Made by a program: the position numbers and the translations under genes. The notes under the pieces are model-generated. The model had not been told where the DNA came from. It made no database searches and saw only the letters and a program-made list of their open reading frames with translations. 64,000 nt of DNA from Ciona savignyi (lineage: Eukaryota > Chordata > Ascidiacea > Phlebobranchia > Cionidae), in assembly GCA_000149265.1 (NCBI GenBank), contig CH003211.1, positions 953,369 through 1,017,368 on the forward strand. The letters run 5' to 3'. Shown one piece after another: positions 34,467-54,500 of this stretch (position 1 is its first letter; every line of letters starts with the position of its first letter).

Positions 34467-36551
34467 TATAAGGTTTAATGCTTTTAAAGACTAGCTACCG
34501 TTTACTTCACATTGTAATTGCATAGATACCACACTTGGTGCGGTATTTTTGACACTTGGTGCATTATTCCATGTTATTGGTGGGTTTATATATAATGGCT
34601 TTAGTATTTCTCCGACTATCTTGCAAATCCATACAGTGTATCTTAAACTATTCTTTTGCCTTTAGTTGGCGAACAAAGTAAAAGAGGCGAAAAGAGCGTT
34701 GAAGAAAGCACGGACGATCTTACAAATGGACGAGCTGAAGTGTAGGAAGCGAGTTCTGAGGCGACTTGGGTACGCCACTATGTCCGACGTCATTGAAACC
34801 AAAGGTGGGTTACATGATGTGGTGAGGGGGAGTGGGGTCGGTCTTTTATTTATTGAGGTTGGCGAGTGCATTTTTGTGTTTAATACTAGATAAACTGACA
34901 AAATACAGAGCAACACTAAAAGAAGGGAAACGGAATTGCATGGAAGGGCGGAAACTGCTTAACATTTTTAGGGTGCAGTTTTCTTACTTTTCCCTTTCTT
35001 TTAGCCAAAAATACATATTTTTTAAATTATTCATGCTTAATTGCTGTATGCAAGAATCTGGAAACTGCAAGTACTGAAAATATTGTTTATATCAAAGAAA
35101 TTAACATTTTTGTCCGCAGGTCGAGTAGCATGCGAGATCAGTGCTGCCGATGAACTTCTCCTCACAGAGCTCATCTTTAACGGGGTGTTCAACAACCTCA
35201 CCCCTGCACAGTGCGCCGCATTGTTGTGTTGTTTTATATTTGATGAGAAGGTGGGTAAACCTTGAACATGATAATTCTGTCCCTGGTGTGGGTCATGCTT
35301 TATTCTAGCCTTGACAGTAACCCACAAGTCATATTATGTGCTTTATCGCTAAAAAGTTAAAATATTATTCAGTGTAATTTAAAAGGAACTTTTTAGTCAT
35401 TTTGGGTGGAACTTGTGTCGTTGTGGTAACCAACCAACCTTGCACATACAAGCTAACATAATAAAAGGTGTTTGTAGCGATTTACGGCATTAACCAAGCC
35501 ATAGCATTAAATTCACACAAGTTGCAATTTTGTATAGGTTAATACTCTTACCTATCTACAAATGTTGGTGTACGTTTGTATTTCTATTTTTAAACTATTT
35601 AAATATACTACACAACATTTACTGATTCGAACTGCATTAAGGGTAATTTTTAAGTTTCACTTGTTCAGTTTTTCATCTGATATCTGTTTTTTTCCAGTCG
35701 AAAAGCATTCCAAAGTTAAGCGAGGAACTGGCAAGTCCATTACGACAGTTGCATGAAATAGCAAGAAAAATTGCCAAGGTAAGTAAAAGAACTATTCGCA
35801 ATTTTATTGCGTTTCATTGCAAGAGCTTTTGTTTAAACCAAGATTATTTTCATAAAATGTGCTGTTTTGCAAATTGTAACAATGCTTAGAGTATATAGCA
35901 GTAACCTGTCAAATCTATAAACAATTTTCAAGGATTAAGATTGGTGTAACCTGGTTTTAAAGACCCGATATTTCTTGATCTCGAGTATAAAAATAACATC
36001 CACCAAACATCCAGGTGTCAAACGAGTCCAAACTCCCATTGGAAGAAGAGGAATACGTCCAGAAGTTTAAAACGATGCTGATGGATGTGGTTCACTCCTG
36101 GTGCAACGGATCCACTTTTGCACAAATCTCACAAATGACAGATGTCTTTGAAGGTTTATATTGTGTGGAAAATCTTGTTTATTCTGAACAATATTTAATA
36201 AAGAGAATCATCAGATTTATGTTGTCAAACATTATGTGAATTTTATAGAGTTACTCCTAACAATCCTGTCTATCCTTTAGACACCCTTCGAATTTTTCAC
36301 AGATAATTGAAAATAAATTTAAATAAAACTGGCAATTTGGTAAGTTTTCAAAAGTAGTTCTCTTAAAAGTTAAATCATGTTGTCTCATCACAGGAAGCAT
36401 AATAAGGTGCATGAGAAGACTTGAAGAGCTGCTGCGGGAAATGTGCCACGCTGCCAAAGCAATCGGGAACACACATCTTGAAAACAAGTTTTCTGAAGCG
36501 ATCCAACTTATAAAAAGAGACATCATTTTCGCTGCTAGCTTGTATTTATAA
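27495..36551 (+). CDS. MTREX: MTR4 exosome RNA helicase (SKIV2L2/MTREX)
   Basis: Nineteen exons join in phase to 1031 residues (human about 1040): 27495-27568, 28494-28637, 28749-28994, 29324-29498, 29745-30059, 30275-30382, 30881-31013, 31278-31468, 31952-32053, 32348-32473, 32776-32926, 33133-33305, 33598-33918, 34095-34283, 34666-34804, 35120-35250, 35698-35778, 36015-36153 and 36394-36551. Motifs in order: [12 protein letters not shown] at the N terminus, Walker [23 protein letters not shown] box in [43 protein letters not shown], and [12 protein letters not shown]. The arch/KOW region has [10 protein letters not shown], and the C-terminal DSHCT region has [11 protein letters not shown] and ends [10 protein letters not shown]. 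It is the ATP-dependent 3'-5' RNA helicase that feeds nuclear RNA to the exosome in TRAMP and NEXT complexes. The acceptor of exon 12 is pyrimidine-poor; all other junctions are ordinary. Confidence 0.96.
27813..27965. repeat. Palindromic MITE-like repeat in MTR4 intron 1
   Basis: Ends AAAAGGAGGGAAACTGCTC and TGTGCAGTTTTCCTCCTTTT are inverted. Interior CCATGTTTAAAACTAACTC matches the copy at 17825. Confidence 0.8.
34439..34465. repeat. (TA)n microsatellite
   Basis: TA run in MTR4 intron 14. Confidence 0.92.
34917..35010. repeat. Short palindromic MITE-like repeat
   Basis: AAAAGAAGGGAAACGG at the left faces CTTTTCCCTTTCTTTTAG at the right; deleted member of the GGAGGGAAACTGC family, in MTR4 intron 15. 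Confidence 0.65.
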
Positions 36552-36718
36552 TAAATCAATAGCGTCAATTTTCTTAATTTTAAGGTGCACAGAAACGGGT
36601 AAAATAAAAGGCAAATGGTTTGCCTACAATTCAATAGGTCAAAGTCCCCATTTGATTTGTTCCAATTTAACAACCACTGCCTTCGATGTTTTCGCAACAA
36701 TTTTCAATAATGAAGTTG

Positions 36719-39700
36719 TCATTTGAGTGGTTTGAGGCCCAATTTCGCCCTCAGTTCGTTCGCTTCCTGGATTTCCAAATCTTCATTATTTTTCGCCTTC
36801 TTGCTATGCTTGCTTTTCTTCTTCGACCTGGAATTTACAATAAAATATACATTTAGACCAAACAAACTGATTAGTATTTCAACGGACAACTAGTCTGTAT
36901 ATTAGGAATATAAATGGCTAACTTATCCCATAGTAGGATAGGATAGGATAGGATATTCATGTTTATCCCCGTGAATGGGAAAACCTAGGGGGTTATCACA
37001 TGGGTAATCGTCAGATCACCTCGCGCCCATCGTCGGGTTACCGGAGCTATTGCAGTGTGTTGTATATGATAGACACGTTCCTTCAATTTGGTAGAACCCA
37101 TTTATCCGCTGGGTTCAGGCAATGTCCGTAAAGTGCCTAGCCCAAGGACACAACCGACTAGCTAGCAACCAGTTTCGCACCTGCAACCTTTCGATTGAAA
37201 GGCGACGCACTTAACCGCTAGACCATCGGGCCAGAGTAAGATATTATAATGCAGGAAAACATTAATTTTTGTAACTTGGGTTCGGGTAATATTTAGCCTG
37301 AAGAACATAACAAACTTATGAATGGCCTTGGTCGAACCACTTCGATTGCCAGTCAAATACACATAAGTACAAAATGAACTAAAAACAAATTTACTTTGAC
37401 TCCGAATCCTGGTTCTTTGAGCGATGGGGTGAACGTCTATCACGATCTCTTTCCCGGGACCTCTCACGTGATCTGTGTCGTCTTGGAGGAGTTCGGCTAC
37501 GTGCATGAGGGAAGGTTTTGGGTTTAAAATTGACCTCATTGATATCGCTTTTATTTCTGTGTGGGGTAACTATGTCAAAGGGATTTATTCACGACACAGA
37601 AAAGGAAGTCTATTCCCAAACAACTGACAGGATAATACATAGAAGAATCTTTCCATGGATCTTACTATAAATTCCTAATTAAAATAACATGGGAAACCTG
37701 CCAGCTCAAACATAAAAAAAACAATTTTACACTTAACAAGTCGACTGATCAAATACCTTCTTCTGCGTCGTCGTGGTGACCGACTTCTTGACCTCCGGTG
37801 TTTCGGGGATGGACTTCTACGATATCGATCTCTATGAGGGGAGGGGGGGTCCTCCGCCGATGCGCAGTGAACCTATCGTGGACCTCAAGAGGGGGACCTT
37901 CATCCTCATCGCTTGATTCACCCAAGTCATCCAGGTCGTCATCAAGAGCAGAGATCCGGGGATCCAATTGTTCAAGCTCCTCCAGGATTTGACGTTTCTG
38001 CAGACGTTGATGGTGGTAGGTTGGTTGGGTATCTACACTTAGTGGTTAAGTATCTTATTAATTTCACACCGACCGGTTTTCACATGGCGTGTGAAGAATA
38101 GGTTTTTAGACATGTGTTCCTAAGGAAACTAGATATTTATAGCAACTTGTGCTCACAGGCTAATTCACGGACGTGGAGCTTTACAAGTATACTTTCATTT
38201 AAATATGACTTACTTGAATTCTCGGCAAAATGACATCACATGATCTTTCTTCGCGTAGCAGTTCATCAATGAACTCATCCATGTGCGTCACAACGAAATC
38301 TGTGGGATTTATACATCTACTGTATTTACTATTGCCGGGGAAGTTTGTATTGAAGGTTTAACACAGCAACCACATACAACTTATTCCAGACCCAGCTCTA
38401 ATCCTTACTACATTTCGAGTTAATTCTAATAAGTCGCTGCTTAATAGAGCACAAATACACTTCATTTTACATACAGTTAACATACACCTTTATCTCTTAT
38501 TTACAAAATTGATGTGTGATTACTTACTTCCATCACGCTTTTGAAACTTGATTTTACGAAAATCATTAAGCAGTGGTTCCAAGTATTTATAGCATTCCAA
38601 TGATTTTCCAGTGATGCGCATATAAAATGCACCAAGACAACGAACATACCTAAAAAGCAAGTGTTATGCACACAAATTGACTTTTTGAAATGTATCTTAT
38701 TTTGTTTTTAGTTTCAAGTACTGAATGAATTAGCGTATATAAACCTATGAATTTAGGTAAAACAAAACTCTTACTTGAAATCCTCATTTCTTATAAACTC
38801 GACAATAATATCTTTGTCAGGTTGAATTTGTAGCATTTTAAGAATGAGACAGAGAAAGGGGGAAGGTTTAATGTTTCCGGCGTAAACCCCACCCACATAT
38901 TTCAACTCCATGGCTTTATCCACCAGAAGTTCAGCTGCAAGAAATAAATTGTGTAGACCAGGAAAGGATAATTGTTTATGTTCATGTGTGGGATAAAAAT
39001 ATAAACAATTCTGGATTTACCAAAGCAATATTTAGTAAATGATTATGGTACAAGAGAACAAGATATGTGCAACATTAATGATACCCATCTTTATTTTGCT
39101 AGACTAGACAAGTGAAAGAGACATATAAATATGGGTGCCTCTAAATACTACAGGACCGATTGGATCGCTTGGAGCCCTTGGATCACTTAGATTACTATGG
39201 AAAGTAATTCTAACCCTGTCCCAAACACTAATCTTAACCCCAGAACTAACTTTAACCCCAACCCTAACATTAATATCATGGTATTTGTAATTACGAAGTA
39301 TAGTAAGCGATCCGAGCGCTCCATGCGATCCAAGCGGTCCTGTAGTATTTAGAGGTACCGTATATATATACCCCACAATGTGTAGCTGATCACTCTGGAA
39401 GTTGGATTATAATGTATTTTCACCGAACCAGACAGATGGCACATATAATTATTTTTTATAAATATAATTTCTTACATCCAATATTTTTCGAAAATATAGT
39501 ACTAAGACTAACTGCGTTTTAACCCTAGCAGTTAAGAAAAGCCAGGCCAAATAAATAGGGTCATCAGATTACGAGTTTAATAACTGAATATAGAAATGTA
39601 TTTGTTATGTTGTAAAATTACACCAAAAAAAGTCACACGCTGAACATATACCCACAAAATTGACAAATATTATACCTGAAAGAGCAAAACATTGTTCTTT

Positions 39701-39805
39701 CCAGTAGCGACTGTCATAGATTCTTGAACGGATGATCTTTTCAATGAGATATTGTGGGTTCGTACCTTTGATTGTGTATGCGTCTTTCACCGTCCTATTT
39801 GCCAT
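36719..39805 (-). CDS. PRPF38A: Pre-mRNA splicing factor PRP38A, with a one-base break in exon 5
   Basis: Seven exons on the minus strand: 39676-39805, about 38776-38934 (one edge uncertain by a base), 38528-38649, 38214-38299, 37757-37997, 37395-37547 and 36719-36827. The start MANRTVKDAYTIKGTNPQYL, then KYVGGVYAGNIKPSPFLCL, MLQIQPDKDIIVEFIRNEDF, YVRCLGAFYMRITGKSLECY and DEFIDELLREERSCDVILPR are diagnostic of the PRP38 domain. The C terminus is an acidic stretch (DDDLDDLGESSDEDEG), then an RS region (HRRSRSRSPRRR, RHRSRERSRERDRDRRSPHR) and a final QEANELRAKLGLKPLK. It acts in the spliceosomal B complex, needed for activation. Exon 5 is 241 bases where phase requires 242; the frame breaks in a run of seven C (minus strand) near 37842-37848. 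About 333 residues if that base is restored; human has 312. Confidence 0.93.
36931..37235 (-). repeat. Full SINE in the last PRPF38A intron
   Basis: Plus-strand view starts with four TAGGA units and ends GACCATCGGGCC. Same sense as the host transcript. Confidence 0.92.
39133..39359. mobile_element. MITE with long terminal inverted repeats
   Basis: Ends GGTGCCTCTAAATACTACAG and CTGTAGTATTTAGAGGTACC are inverted complements, about 25-40 bases each with GGACCG/CGGTCC continuing. AT-rich interior without a frame. It lies in PRPF38A intron 1. A half copy is at 18327. Confidence 0.85.
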
Positions 39806-41498
39806 TTTGACTATAAATATAAAGTAGTTAAAATTAAAAAATATGAGTTAAGAAAATTTACACTTGAAAGAAAGGTCGATATGTTTTTAGGCACACAAAT
39901 GATAAAACTGCGATTATTGCCACATTAGAAAATATAATCAAAAATAATACTTAATCAGTGTATGGCGACAAATGCTTTATCGCTTACCTCACGTTTTGTT
40001 TTTCTCTCGCTTCTACTGCTGTTATGCGTTCATGATAAGAACTTATAATAAGGGAACTTCCCTTTTTTGTCGCGAAATTAGTTTTCTATGAATTTAATTA
40101 CAGGTACAAGTTTGTCGAAAATACTAATTTTACTGGTTGATTTTTAATTTTGTTGTGAACCCAAAATGCTACCTAAAATATGTATTATATCAATATTATT
40201 AAAAACAAATATTAAATTATTATCAAAGTTTACTTATTACTCTCTTTTGTATGTTTGATTGTTTGCCTGGTCCATGCAGGCTAGCGAACCGACGGACAGG
40301 TGTTTGTTTCTTTAAAGTGCACCTACACTAGTGATCTAGCGTATACGAAATCAACGAAAGTTTTGGCTGCTTGGTAGCAAGTGTGAGAAATTAAGAACCC
40401 AGTCGTAGAGTCGACCTAACCCAGTGGCTTTATGGGATGACTTTAAAACAGAAGGAACGTAGCTCCGGTAACACCACGGTGGGCATAATGTAATTTGACG
40501 ATTGTCGGCGTGATAGATGTTTTCGTTTTTTATTACTTACCGATGGGGGTAAAACTTGACTCTCCTATCGTATAATTCTGACAAAAAAATCAGAAATTGT
40601 ATCAACTAAAAGTTATAAATTTTTTGTCGAATTTACCGAACTTTATTTGGGGATTTTTATCAGTGATATTTATTTACTTACATTGATTAATATTATAGTT
40701 CTGTGCGTTGCCGCAAGTTTTGTCTTCATGAAATGACAAGTATAGTAAATTGTGAGTTTTTCCAAAGTGATTCCTCGGATATTCGACGGAGAAAAGGTAA
40801 AATTATATTCATTTTTAAGATTGTACTTGTTTATAGCCCAGGCCAATATAAACAACGGCCGATTAATATTTTATGACTAAAACTTGCATTTTTTAATAAA
40901 ATAAAATCTTTCATGCATAATTACGTGTTTAAAAAATTTAGAAGGTCTATTATATTCTTGTGGTTTCTCGGGTCTCCTATCTAAATTTAAGTATAGGGCT
41001 TAGTCTTTAAATTTTATTTTATGCTTTAGGTGTTGTTAACCAGTAAATATAATTTGGTTATTCCGCATTAGACACCAGCATGCTGTGTATATATATCATA
41101 ATGCGTAATAGCAAGTTTCAGGTACCATCATTTCAGTTGTGGTTTTTCACAAGACATAGTGACATTTAAGCACACGGATTAATGGACTAAACAAAAACTA
41201 AAAGAACATTTTCATCATATGCTACACAATTACCATATTATCAGTATGTAATTTAACTGTGGTTTGTAATCTGAAAATATTGTACGTGTATCATTTCCGC
41301 AATTTTGCACAACTACACTGTTACATCAATAGCGACCAGCCTGTGCACATGTAGTACCCTATTTGATTAAATGATTATTGTTTTAAAACAGTCATTGTAA
41401 TTGTTGTTTTTTAATAATAAAATAATTAATTGATTACATTTACCAGACTTTGTATCTTTTTCGTTGCATCATTAAACTATTTATTTTATATTTTGCAG
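39806..41498. other. Bidirectional upstream region of PRPF38A and DMTF1
   Basis: PRPF38A and DMTF1 diverge from here. It should hold both promoters and the unseen first DMTF1 exon, which must end in phase 1. The only repeat I see is a diverged SINE at about 40390-40575. Confidence 0.6.
40390..40575 (+). repeat. Diverged SINE body
   Basis: Collinear but weak: AACGTAGCTCCGGTAACACC, GGTGGGCATAATGTAATTTG and CGATGGGGGTAAAAC. Confidence 0.55.
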
Positions 41499-49837
<8,339 letters not shown>

Positions 49838-51539
49838 TGAAGTTTTTTTTCTTTATAAATTAGACACATTCCCTGCTTTACAAGTTAGACCATAAAACTA
49901 AAATTGATTTTGATTAATTTTGGTCAATCCTTTGCTGTGGTGCATTTAACGTGTGGGTTGGCGCGTTTATAGGTGTTAACTCTGCATAGATTTCTCATCC
50001 TATAAAAGAAATATCTTTGTTCTGCAAGAACAATGCAGTAGTTCCAGTAGGAAGCTGTAAGGCTGAACCTGCAAAACATTCTTCTTTTTCTGCACAAGCC
50101 ATTCGAATCAGGATTGTCTTATCAAGAATTATGAGCCATTAACATCGTGGAGTCAATTCGACGATTGCTATCTTGTATGTGAAGAATATGCATCAATTTC
50201 ATTAACAAGCACTGATAGAAGCTGCAGGGATTTGATTCAATAGCGAAACACTGATCGTCCACAGATGAATTTCAAATTATTGATTTCATCCTGATTATCA
50301 AATCGTGAAAAGGTTTTCGTGCTACCCTGCGAGTCATCCATCGAAACAGGGTCGCCATACCGATTTCCACAACCTGGAAGGATTTGTTGTGCAGACTCAC
50401 CATTTAATCGCGATGTGTTACCAAATACTAAACCCTTTGGAATAGCTCCAGCACTTCAATTTTGGTACACTATTCTTCTAAACAATTTTCGTTATTCCAA
50501 AATACGCCGCTTGTATTCGTACGCTCAAATATCTTTTCCTGTCAATTGTGTAAATTTTGCGCTAGATTCCAGCCGCTTAGAACGCTAAAATTTAAATTGA
50601 AGGTTTTCATTACAATCATGTTTAAAACATATTAAGTTATTTTCCATTTGATTATTTACATCTCTGTTACACAAGTTCTTTTAGTTTTGGTCGACTAAGA
50701 AATTTAACAATCTAATTTTTTCGTCGAAATTTCGCTCTTTTTCGTGTGAAATTTGCAATCTGCTGTGTTACTGTGTCGCTGTGATGTTATGTTTTCATGT
50801 GTTTTTCGTGGAAGCACATTAGAGATTGGTGTCCTTGGAATTAAATATCAGACTCGAAAAGCCACTAAAATTGACAGTTTTTTTTTGAGACTGTTGAGGG
50901 GAATTTAAATAGGAAAATCAATCAACGAATGGCGAATGTTCATCTGTGTTTGGTTGTAATTTGGGAAATCAGTTTTTAGTTATTCAAAGAGGAAGTGGCG
51001 CCACGAAAATTAAAATATTCTGCGTCGATTATTCTTTGACAGCTAATATTTCGGAATAGTTAAGAATTATTCACCTCAAATTGTAAAAAACTTTTTGTTA
51101 GCTAATATGTAATAGATATAAACCAACGAGTTTAATTTCTTATAGGCTAGCTATTGTGGGATAAAAAGATGTAGTGTTTAGTCGTATATTAATAGAATTA
51201 CAATAGTATGGATATTGGATATTCTAAAACTTAAGCAATCCAGGTGAAGTTCCATATAAATAACCGATGGTTTATGTTAGGGCACAATTTCGACTGTCGA
51301 ACGAGCTCCTGTATAACACCAGAAAAAACTAATATGGCTTTATTTGCACATGGAGATGTACAAGGCGGTTATTTGACCGCTTTACAATGCGTCATCGTAT
51401 TACATGCTTAAAGATTTCTATAGTTTCATAAAAAAAACTTTTTGGTATAAGTAAGGGGAATTCCCTGATTGGCCCAAGGACTTAATATTGTTAGGAGAGT
51501 GAAAATTTTATTCAAAATTACTTTGGTGATTGAAAGAAT
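49838..51539. other. DMTF1 3' region and PDHB upstream region
   Basis: About 1.7 kb with the 3' UTR of DMTF1 and the PDHB promoter. No repeat family or coding exon recognised. Confidence 0.6.
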
Positions 51540-54500
51540 ATGGCCCTGACAAAATGTGTGAGCGTAAGTATACATAGATTACTTATTCATATCACATAGT
51601 TTTTATTTATATTGAACGTCATTTTTAGGTCAGTCGTTTGGCATTAAGAAATTTCGGTTCACGACATTTATCTGCAACAAGTCAAAATCAAGCTTCGTCC
51701 AAAGTAAGTAATATAAATGTTAATTTAGTTACAGCATAAAATGCCATTTTGAACAGCATAGACATGCTTGCACAAGATAATCCCAAAGGTTGCCACCAAA
51801 TTGGTATTCGGAAGATTTTTACTGTTGTTTGTCAACACTTAAGACGACGGAAGGGTGAAGAAGAGAAATAACTCATAAAAAACTATGGAAATTAATTCTA
51901 AAGATGTCTCAAACACTAATTTCAACCCCCTATTGGAAAGTTTGTTTTCTGTGCGCCAAAATTTTTTAACCCAAATTTTGCGCCACGCCAGTTATACTAA
52001 TTTGCGCCACCCCAAACAAAGTTGCATCATTTTTAATTAAAACTTTGAAATATAAAGCTTAAAGTATCAAATACTGATATAAATAAAAGAAAGTGTTATC
52101 ACGCCACGCCAGCATGATTTTTGTAGTTTTCTGCCCCAATACTAGAAAAAGTAGTCAGTGCGCCACGCCAGAAATATCCGGCGCATCATACGAACTTTCC
52201 AGTAGGGTCTCAACCCCAAAACTAACCCAAATGTTAGCCTGGACACTAAAGCTATAACTTTGATTGTAATAAGCAGTTTCCTTCTCACTTTACTTTGCTC
52301 TTTTCTCCTTGGTTTAAAATATGCGAATCCTAGATTTGCTTAATTTTACAGATTTATAAAGTTTTTAGTCAACACAAACAAGTTCAGTTAATATAATAAT
52401 AACCAATAAATTGTATTTTTTGAATAGGTAAGATTTTATGGTAGTAAAAATTAAACTTTGAAATAATGAATTTGACAAAGTATCTAGCATTGTAATATTA
52501 GGGAGAAAAACATTTAGGGTATTCCCTATTTTATATTTTCCAGCTTTAGTCATAGTGATTGTTGCAGTACATTTAATTATATCAACATTCAAACTTGCAG
52601 TGAAATATGTAAACTTATTTAAGAATGTCGGGTAAAATAGTTTTGTATGACATTATAATTAAAAACTGCCAAAATAACAAAAATAAAAATCCGAAATAAG
52701 TCAAACAGAAATTAAACTGCATTTAAAATACTGGTTTGGTTATTAACCCCTTTTTTTAAGCTAACCAGACCTGTGTTATGATATTTTGTAATATTTAAGA
52801 AGTATAGCATATTCTGACATGTTGATGTGCATGAAGAACTCATAATTAATTGAAAGTTAAAACAGCTAACTCCATTAGATTTTGTGGACAAAATAAATGC
52901 ATTCAGTCTTGTTATTGAATGCGGTGCCTCAGTGTCTTTCCCTGTGAGTTGAAGTTAATGTTATGACAAGGGTAACTGATTAATGGTTTAGTTTTTTTAT
53001 TTTTTTATTTATCACAGTTTTACAAACGACTACAATATATACAGTAATGCATGGTAAAGTACGGGATTTAACGAAAGACCGAACTGTCACTGAGTCAGTA
53101 CCCTGCTGTGACAGGACACAGTTCTAAACTCATAAATTTAACTGAATTAAACAGCTGCTTATCTCCTTAGATGTTTGTGAGGGATGCACTCAACTCAGCC
53201 CTGGATGAGGAGATGAAAAGAGATGAAAAAGTTTTTCTTCTTGGGGAGGAAGTGGCCCAATATGACGGGGCATACAAGGTGTGACATCCGTGTTTTATTT
53301 AGCGTTTTTAAATTATTGTTTGTGATATTTCTTAATTTTCACAAAAAACAAAACTGTTTTTAGTAAGTTTATTGTCTATACGGGTATATCCGAATCTATT
53401 TGAGAATAAAATCCCCAAGATTATTTTTAAAATGCAAAAATTAATCTATAGTGATGGATATAAGTCTGTAGACATGATCAACAGGCTCATCTGCTTCTAT
53501 GGAAAAATGCTTCTACTGCTGTGATACAAATCCAATACCCATGCTGTTAACTTATCGTGAATACTTTTTCTTCTATCCTATGTTTATATAAAAATTCAAT
53601 TAAAGTTGGTAGTTGATTTTTTGTTTTGTAAATTTGGTTAATTTGCCATTGGTTGACGCTTGTATTTACCAGGTTAGCCGGGGCTTGTTGGATAAATATG
53701 GCGACCAAAGAGTGATTGACACCCCAATTACTGAATCTGGTTTCGCGGGATTAGCTGTTGGCGCTGCTATGGTAAGAAACTTTTTTTTGTAGATGTTAGT
53801 AAAATGATTGTAAACCAATGTGTAAATACAAGGGAATCAGGCCTTCCTATACAACAAAGGCCAAAATAATTCAAAAAAATCTTCTTGCACACTATTACAT
53901 TATTTTATCTTTACAATAATCCTATTTACTTAGTTGTGCCAAAATAAAAGATAGCAAATGTTTTACAAATTGGAAAACCACATTTCCTCTTATGAAAAGC
54001 AACATTTTCTGCTAAGCTTTAGCGTCGTGCCAAAAACCTGTAATCAAAATAGGTACATGGGATCAAGGTATTAAGCTGTCAATTGTCACATGCTATTTTA
54101 GTACAGTTGACGGTGTCATGGCTGATACCATTCATGCCCTGTCTATTGCTCATCGCATATGCTATCATAGTATTTAAATTGAATAATATACTGGTATCTT
54201 TGAAACAGGAACCTTTTTAGTTTAGTGTTACATGCCTTACTCATTAAAGGATCATTGCATTTCCTTAATCATTCTGCACTTACACTGTCAGACACAAATA
54301 AGTCCAACACAGTGATTTTAAACATCAATGCTTTTCAGGCAGGTTTGAAGCCAATTTGTGAGTTCATGACATTCAACTTCTCCATGCAAGCTATAGACCA
54401 GGTGATCAATTCAGCTGCCAAGTCTTTCTACATGTCAGGTGGACTGGTGAAAGTCCCCATTGTATTCCGTGGTCCCAATGGTGCAGCAGCAGGTTAGCAT

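Noticed and set aside
36257-36700. 147-residue minus-strand frame
   Set aside because: It is the antisense shadow of the last MTR4 exon, which is conserved in sense to the stop codon.
50319-50588. 89-residue plus-strand frame between DMTF1 and PDHB
   Set aside because: No family similarity, no splice context, and composition like the surrounding noncoding DNA.
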